The notes under the pieces: model-generated
Seen by the model: only the letters and a program-made list of their open reading frames with translations
What the model was told of the DNA's origin: nothing
Database searches by the model: none
In this document: positions 60,231 through 64,000 of the stretch, piece by piece
How the letters are laid out: each line of letters begins with the position of its first letter
How positions within the stretch are numbered: position 1 is the stretch's first letter
Assembly: GCA_000720805.1 (NCBI GenBank)
Contig: JODI01000005.1
Coordinates: 62,001 to 126,000 of the forward strand
Length of the DNA: 64,000 nt
DNA from: Streptomyces violaceoruber
GTDB taxonomy: Bacteria > Actinomycetota > Actinomycetes > Streptomycetales > Streptomycetaceae
Direction of reading: 5' to 3'
Translations under genes and position numbers: made by a program

Positions 60231-61370
60231 TCAGCGGCCGCTCCCCACGAGGATCGGCGCGCCGGCCTTCGCGCCCTCGACCAGCCCACGAGCCGCCAGC
60301 TCGGGAATCACGCCCTCGCCGAACCAGTACGCCTCCTCCAGGTGCGGATACCCGGAGAGCACGAAGTGCTCGACGCCCAGCGCGTGGTACTCCTCGATCA
60401 GATCGGCGACCTCGGCGTGGCTGCCGACCAGGGCGGTACCCGCGCCGCCACGGACGAGACCGACCCCTGCCCACAGATTCGGGTGGATCTCCAGCTTGTC
60501 GCGTGAGCCGCCGTGCAGGGCCAGCATCCGCTGCTGGCCCACCGACTCACTGCGCCCGAGCGCTGTCTGCGCGGCCGCGACGCTCTCCGCGTCGAGGTCG
60601 TCGAGCAGCCGGTTCGCTGTCGCCCAGGCCTCGGCCGACCGGTCCCGCGAGATGGTGTGCAGCCGGATCCCGAACCGGACCTCGCGGCCCTCCCGCTCGG
60701 CGAGCGAACGGATCCAGTCGATCTTCTCCTTGACCTGCGAGGGCGGCTCGCCCCACGTCAGATAGACGTCGGTGTGCCGCGCGGCGACCGGCCCGGCGGC
60801 GGCGGACGACCCGCCGAAGAACAACTGCGGCACCGGGTCCGGCGGCAGCGCCGTCAGCCCGCCGTCGACCTGGTAGTGGCTGCCGTGGAAGTCGTACGGC
60901 TCACCGCGCCACACCCCGCGGACGACGGACAGGAACTCGTCCGTACGTTCGTACCGGCGGTCGTGGTCGAGCCGGTCCCCGAACCGCCGTTGCTCGGTCG
61001 AGTCGCCGCCCGTGACCACGTTCAGCAGCAGTCGTCCGCGCGTGACCCGCTGATAGGTGGCCGCCATCTGCGCGGCGAGCGTCGGCGAGATCAGGCCCGG
61101 CCGGAACGCCACCAGGAACTTCAGCCGCTCCGTGTGCTGGGCGAGCGCCACCGTCGTCAGCCAGGCGTCCTCGCACCAGGTACCGGTCGGGGTGAGGACC
61201 GCCTCGAAGCCCAACTGCTCGGCCGCCTTGGCGATCTGGGCGAGGTACTCGATGTCGGGTGCCCGTACGCCGCGTACCGGCCCGGCGTGGTTGGACGCGT
61301 ACGCGTGCCGGTCGACGAGAGTGCGGCCGTCGCCGCCCGTCGGGAGGAACCAGTGGAGATGGACGGTCAT
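60231..61370 (-). CDS. ssuD: FMNH2-dependent alkanesulfonate monooxygenase (LLM class)
   Basis: This 379-residue luciferase-like monooxygenase cleaves C-S bonds of alkanesulfonates to sulfite and aldehyde using FMNH2. It begins MTVHLHWFLPTGGDGRTLVD. Marks are YLAQIAKAAEQLGFEAVLTP, CEDAWLTTVALAQHTERLKF, RGRLLLNVVTGGDSTEQRRF, VRGVWRGEPYDFHGSHYQVD and LFFGGSSAAAGPVAARHTDV. The C-terminal GVEHFVLSGYPHLEEAYWFG is highly typical of SsuD. Its ATG at 61370 is one base from the SsuA stop. GAAGGGTCG is the ribosome site. A flavin reductase (SsuE-like) is needed but is not seen in the window. Confidence 0.94.
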   Translation of the reverse strand: MTVHLHWFLPTGGDGRTLVDRHAYASNHAGPVRGVRAPDIEYLAQIAKAAEQLGFEAVLTPTGTWCEDAWLTTVALAQHTERLKFLVAFRPGLISPTLAAQMAATYQRVTRGRLLLNVVTGGDSTEQRRFGDRLDHDRRYERTDEFLSVVRGVWRGEPYDFHGSHYQVDGGLTALPPDPVPQLFFGGSSAAAGPVAARHTDVYLTWGEPPSQVKEKIDWIRSLAEREGREVRFGIRLHTISRDRSAEAWATANRLLDDLDAESVAAAQTALGRSESVGQQRMLALHGGSRDKLEIHPNLWAGVGLVRGGAGTALVGSHAEVADLIEEYHALGVEHFVLSGYPHLEEAYWFGEGVIPELAARGLVEGAKAGAPILVGSGR

Positions 61371-61371
61371 G

Positions 61372-62397
61372 TCACGACCCTTCCGAGGGGCGGGGCGTGG
61401 TGGTCGACGGCGGCAGGTCGCCGTTGTACCGCGAGTCGGTGAAGTCGGCGAAGTCCACCTTGCGGGGGATGAGCTTCAGCCGGGTGAAGGTGTCGGCGAT
61501 CTGCTGTTCGGAGGCGATGAGCGGCTTGTCGACGGCCACCGCGACCCGGGTGGCGTAGGTGCGCTTCACCGCGGCCAGCGCCACGTCCTCGGGCAGCCCG
61601 GTCTCCTTCGCCCAGACCTTCGCCCAGTCCTCCTTGTGGTTGTACACCCACGTGGTGGCGCGCTGCAGCCGCTGCAGGTAGTCCTTGATGGCGGCCGCCT
61701 TCTTCGTGTCCTTGAGCGCGCCGGGCGCCGCCACCTGGAAGGTCAGGCCGTTGGTGACGCCCTCGCCGGTCGTCAGGATCCGGCCCTGCTTGCCCTTGAG
61801 CACCTGCGAGGTGTACGGGTCCCACACCGCCCACGCGTCGACCTTGCCGGAGGTGAACGCAGCCAGCGCGTCGGCCGGCTGAAGATACTTGACCTTGATG
61901 TCGCTCAGGCTGAGACCGGCCTTCTTCAGGGACGCGACCAGCTGGTAGTGCGCGGAGGACCCCTGCGCCACGGCCACCGACTTGCCCTTGAGGTCCTGGG
62001 GCTTCGACAGCTTCGAGCCGTTCGGTACGAGGATGGCGTCGCCCTTGGACGTGCCGTGCCAGGCGGACACCACCGTGATCTTCGAGTCCGCGCCGGCCGC
62101 GAACACGGGCGGGGTGTTGCCGACGCCGCCGATGTCGACGGCCTTGGCGTTGACGGCTTCGAGCAGCGGCGGGCCGGAGGTGAACGTGGACCACTTGATC
62201 TTGTACTTGAGGTTCTTGAGTTCGCCGGCGGCCTGCAGGATGGCCTGCGAACCGCCCTTCTGGTCACCCACGTTGAGTGTGAGAGAGCCCGAACCGTCGG
62301 TGCCACCGCCGGTCGAGGCCGACGAGTTCCCGCCGCAGGCGGACAGCAGCAGGGCGAGGGGGAGAAGCAGCGCGGCGGGGACGAGGCGACGTCGCAT
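61372..62397 (-). CDS. ssuA: Aliphatic sulfonate ABC transporter, substrate-binding lipoprotein
   Basis: This 341-residue lipoprotein has a lipobox LLLSACGG after MRRRLVPAALLLPLALLLSA. Mature marks are LTLNVGDQKGGSQAILQAAG, LKYKIKWSTFTSGPPLLEAV, KAVDIGGVGNTPPVFAAGAD, KITVVSAWHGTSKGDAILVP, LKGKSVAVAQGSSAHYQLVA and AAFTSGKVDAWAVWDPYTSQ. It binds alkanesulfonates outside the membrane for the SsuBC importer. The ATG at 62397 is the first Met before the signal. The three ssu transport genes and ssuD are in the order C-B-A-D. Confidence 0.93.
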   Translation of the reverse strand: MRRRLVPAALLLPLALLLSACGGNSSASTGGGTDGSGSLTLNVGDQKGGSQAILQAAGELKNLKYKIKWSTFTSGPPLLEAVNAKAVDIGGVGNTPPVFAAGADSKITVVSAWHGTSKGDAILVPNGSKLSKPQDLKGKSVAVAQGSSAHYQLVASLKKAGLSLSDIKVKYLQPADALAAFTSGKVDAWAVWDPYTSQVLKGKQGRILTTGEGVTNGLTFQVAAPGALKDTKKAAAIKDYLQRLQRATTWVYNHKEDWAKVWAKETGLPEDVALAAVKRTYATRVAVAVDKPLIASEQQIADTFTRLKLIPRKVDFADFTDSRYNGDLPPSTTTPRPSEGS

Positions 62398-62474
62398 GAC
62401 GGATCCGTTCTGTGCAACTGGGAGAAGGACTGGAGGGGTGGAGAGGTGGGGAGGGAGGAAATGGCGAAACGGAT

Positions 62475-63311
62475 TCAGGCGGCTTCGGTGGCGGTGTCGA
62501 CACCCAGGCGGGCCAGGAGTCCGGCGCGCAGTTCGGCGAACCGCGGGTCGGTGATGTCGCGCGGCCGGTCCAGGTCGATCCGCTGTTCGTGCGCGATGAC
62601 ACCGTCGTCCATCACCAGGACCCGGTCGGCGAGCAGCACGGCCTCCTCGACGTCGTGCGTGACCAGCAGCACGGCGCAGCCGCGCCGCCGCCACAACTCG
62701 CCCACCAGGCGCTGGGCCTTGATCCGGGTGAGCGCGTCGAGCGCGCCGAACGGCTCGTCGAGCAGCAGCAGATCGGGCTCGCGGACCAGTGCCCGGGCCA
62801 GCGAGGCACGTTGGGCCTCGCCGCCGGAGAGGGTCTTGGGCCAGGCGTCGGAGCGGTGGTCGAGGCCGACCTCTTCGAGGGCCCGGTCGGCGAGGGCGCG
62901 CTCGGGCCTGCCGGGCAGGCCGAGCAACACGTTGCGCCACACCTTCTTCCACGGCATCAGCCGCGGCGCCTGGAACGCGACAGCCTTGCGGCGCGGGACG
63001 AGGACGGTGCCCTCGATGTCGCGGTCGAGGCCGGCGAGGATGCGCAGCAGGGTGGACTTGCCGCAGCCGCTGCGGCCGAGCAGGGCGACGAACTCGCCCT
63101 GACGGACGTCGAGTCGGAGGTCGTCGATGACGGCACGGCCGTCGAAGGACCGGGTCAGCCCCTCGACGCGGACGGCCTGCGGCACCGGGGGAACCGGGGG
63201 TGCCCCGGACTCCGTGGTCACCTGGGACACCTGGGAGGTCTCGGACGCCTGGGACCGGTCCGACACCTGGGACACCTGGGGATTCACCGGCCGGTGAACG
63301 TCGGTCGCCAT
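62475..63311 (-). CDS. ssuB: Aliphatic sulfonate ABC transporter, ATP-binding protein
   Basis: This 278-residue ATPase has Walker A LLGRSGCGKSTLLRILAG, Q-loop VAFQAPRLMPWKKVWRNVLL (with the family's typical APRLMPW), signature TLSGGEAQRASLARALV, Walker B LLLLDEPFGALDALTRIKAQ and H-loop VLLVTHDVEEAVLLADRVLV. The first 45 residues are an unusual low-complexity lead (PQVSQVSDRSQASETSQVSQ) encoded by a 9-bp DNA repeat. The start at 63311 overlaps the end of ssuC by 28 bases. It gives energy to sulfonate uptake. Confidence 0.93.
   Translation of the reverse strand: MATDVHRPVNPQVSQVSDRSQASETSQVSQVTTESGAPPVPPVPQAVRVEGLTRSFDGRAVIDDLRLDVRQGEFVALLGRSGCGKSTLLRILAGLDRDIEGTVLVPRRKAVAFQAPRLMPWKKVWRNVLLGLPGRPERALADRALEEVGLDHRSDAWPKTLSGGEAQRASLARALVREPDLLLLDEPFGALDALTRIKAQRLVGELWRRRGCAVLLVTHDVEEAVLLADRVLVMDDGVIAHEQRIDLDRPRDITDPRFAELRAGLLARLGVDTATEAA
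63219..63281. repeat. 9-bp-based repeat in the ssuB N-terminal lead
   Basis: Units of CACCTGGGA and close variants (CGCCTGGGAC, ACACCTGGGG) recur about six times. On the coding strand they encode a Ser/Gln/Val repeat (SQVSQV). The repeat is in frame and adds a flexible lead before the normal ATPase domain. It probably varies in copy number between strains. Confidence 0.7.
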
Positions 63312-64000
63312 TGCAGCAGCAGCCTTTCGAGGGTACGGACGACGAAGTCGGCCAGCAGGCCGAGGAAGGCGTAGACGATCAGGCAGACCACGATCACGTC
63401 GGTCCGCAGGAAGTCCCGCGCCTGGACCATCAGGAACCCGATGCCGGAATCCGCGTTGACCTGCTCGGCGAAGACGAGCGCCAGCCAGGAGATGCCGAGG
63501 GAGTAGCGCAGGCCGGTCATCGCCCCGGGCAGCGCACCCGGCAGCACGACGTGGCGCACCAGCCCCCACCGCGACAGTCCGAGGGACTCCCCGGCCTCGA
63601 TCAGTTGCGAGTCCACGCCGCGGATGCCGGCGTACACGTTGAGATACAGCGGGAAGGTCACGCCGAGCGTGATGATGGCGACCTTCGGTGCCTCGCCGAT
63701 GCCGAACCAGATGATGAACAGCGGGATGAGACCCACGAAGGGCACGGTCCGCAGCATCTGGACGGGGGCGTCCACGAGGTCCTCGCCGATCCGGAACAGG
63801 CCCGAGACCAGGGCGAGTCCGGTGCCGACGACCGTGCCGAGCAGCAGTCCGACCGCCACCCGCTGCAGTGAGGTGCCCATGGCGGAGGGCAGCGAGCCGT
63901 CGGCGATCAGGTCCCGGCCCACCTGGGCGATCCGCCCCGGTGAGGCGAGCACGTCGGGCGTCAACACGCCCGTGCTGCTGAGGAGTTGCCACAGCGCCAG
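63284..64000 (-). CDS. ssuC: Aliphatic sulfonate ABC transporter permease, C-terminal part
   Basis: At least 238 residues of an inner-membrane permease are present; the start lies beyond base 64000, since the reading frame stays open to the end (LALWQLLSSTGVLTPDVLAS). Marks are GTSLQRVAVGLLLGTVVGTG, MLRTVPFVGLIPLFIIWFGI (the EAA-loop family) and GESLGLSRWGLVRHVVLPGA (the coupling loop), with LVFAEQVNADSGIGFLMVQA late. It forms the channel of the sulfonate importer with SsuB. The gene order and wording fit SsuC well. Confidence 0.93.
   Translation of the reverse strand: MALWQLLSSTGVLTPDVLASPGRIAQVGRDLIADGSLPSAMGTSLQRVAVGLLLGTVVGTGLALVSGLFRIGEDLVDAPVQMLRTVPFVGLIPLFIIWFGIGEAPKVAIITLGVTFPLYLNVYAGIRGVDSQLIEAGESLGLSRWGLVRHVVLPGALPGAMTGLRYSLGISWLALVFAEQVNADSGIGFLMVQARDFLRTDVIVVCLIVYAFLGLLADFVVRTLERLLLQWRPTFTGR

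Overview
The window looks like Streptomyces chromosome. Base composition is very GC-rich, with the strong third-position GC bias of actinomycetes. GTG starts are common, purine-rich Shine-Dalgarno sites are clear, and the content is typical of the genus: a CvnABCD conservon, a xylAB/ROK divergon, MmyB-type XRE regulators, DUF5709, and a C-minus L31. No rRNA, tRNA, CRISPR or prophage was seen. Two genes run off the ends: an ABC permease at the left and SsuC at the right.

Layout, left to right. (1) 0-10.2 kb is accessory metabolism and regulation: a permease end, a broken phytase-like gene carrying an insertion-element end, an aldo/keto reductase beside a decayed TetR gene, an AraC regulator, an O-methyltransferase, and two short-chain dehydrogenases with two related XRE/MmyB regulators between them, then a small tautomerase. 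(2) 10.5-16.4 kb is a same-strand three-gene unit: an unknown helical protein, an HSP90-family chaperone and a 979-residue TPR protein. (3) 16.4-19.8 kb is worn DNA: a 105-bp MITE-like element, a DEAD-box helicase with a possible hairpin over its ribosome site, a small CQNR zinc-finger protein, and remnants of a VOC protein and a sulfotransferase. (4) 19.8-26.1 kb has a Tat-exported amidase, an acetamidase/formamidase, a repeat-rich spacer, and xylose catabolism (ROK repressor, xylB, divergent xylA).

(5) 26.3-35.1 kb has a proline-rich membrane protein, a translationally coupled SNF2 helicase/SWIM protein pair, a fatty acid desaturase, small unknown proteins and a methyltransferase. (6) 35.2-41.5 kb is a signalling block: an MHYT-domain membrane protein next to a complete conservon (sensor kinase, roadblock, DUF742, GTPase), an F420/FMN-type oxidoreductase and an orphan second roadblock gene. 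A Streptomyces-type short palindromic repeat sits in frame inside the conservon roadblock gene, and a 239-bp spacer separates its DUF742 and GTPase genes. (7) 41.6-48 kb has a DUF6397-like protein, acyl-CoA thioesterase II, a Ski2-type helicase, a YdjM-like membrane hydrolase, L31 type B and DUF5709.

(8) 48.1-56.3 kb has a two-gene ABC exporter whose two subunits have complementary broken nucleotide sites, an L,D-transpeptidase remnant, a secreted PNGase A-like protein, and a dicarboxylate symporter with a good Crp-type site upstream. (9) 55.8-64 kb has a MarR regulator divergent from a second ABC exporter, an MltG-like transglycosylase, and an aliphatic sulfonate operon (ssuC-ssuB-ssuA-ssuD, then a flavin monooxygenase-like gene).

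Functions come from recognising motifs and family signatures in the translated sequence. No database search was run.
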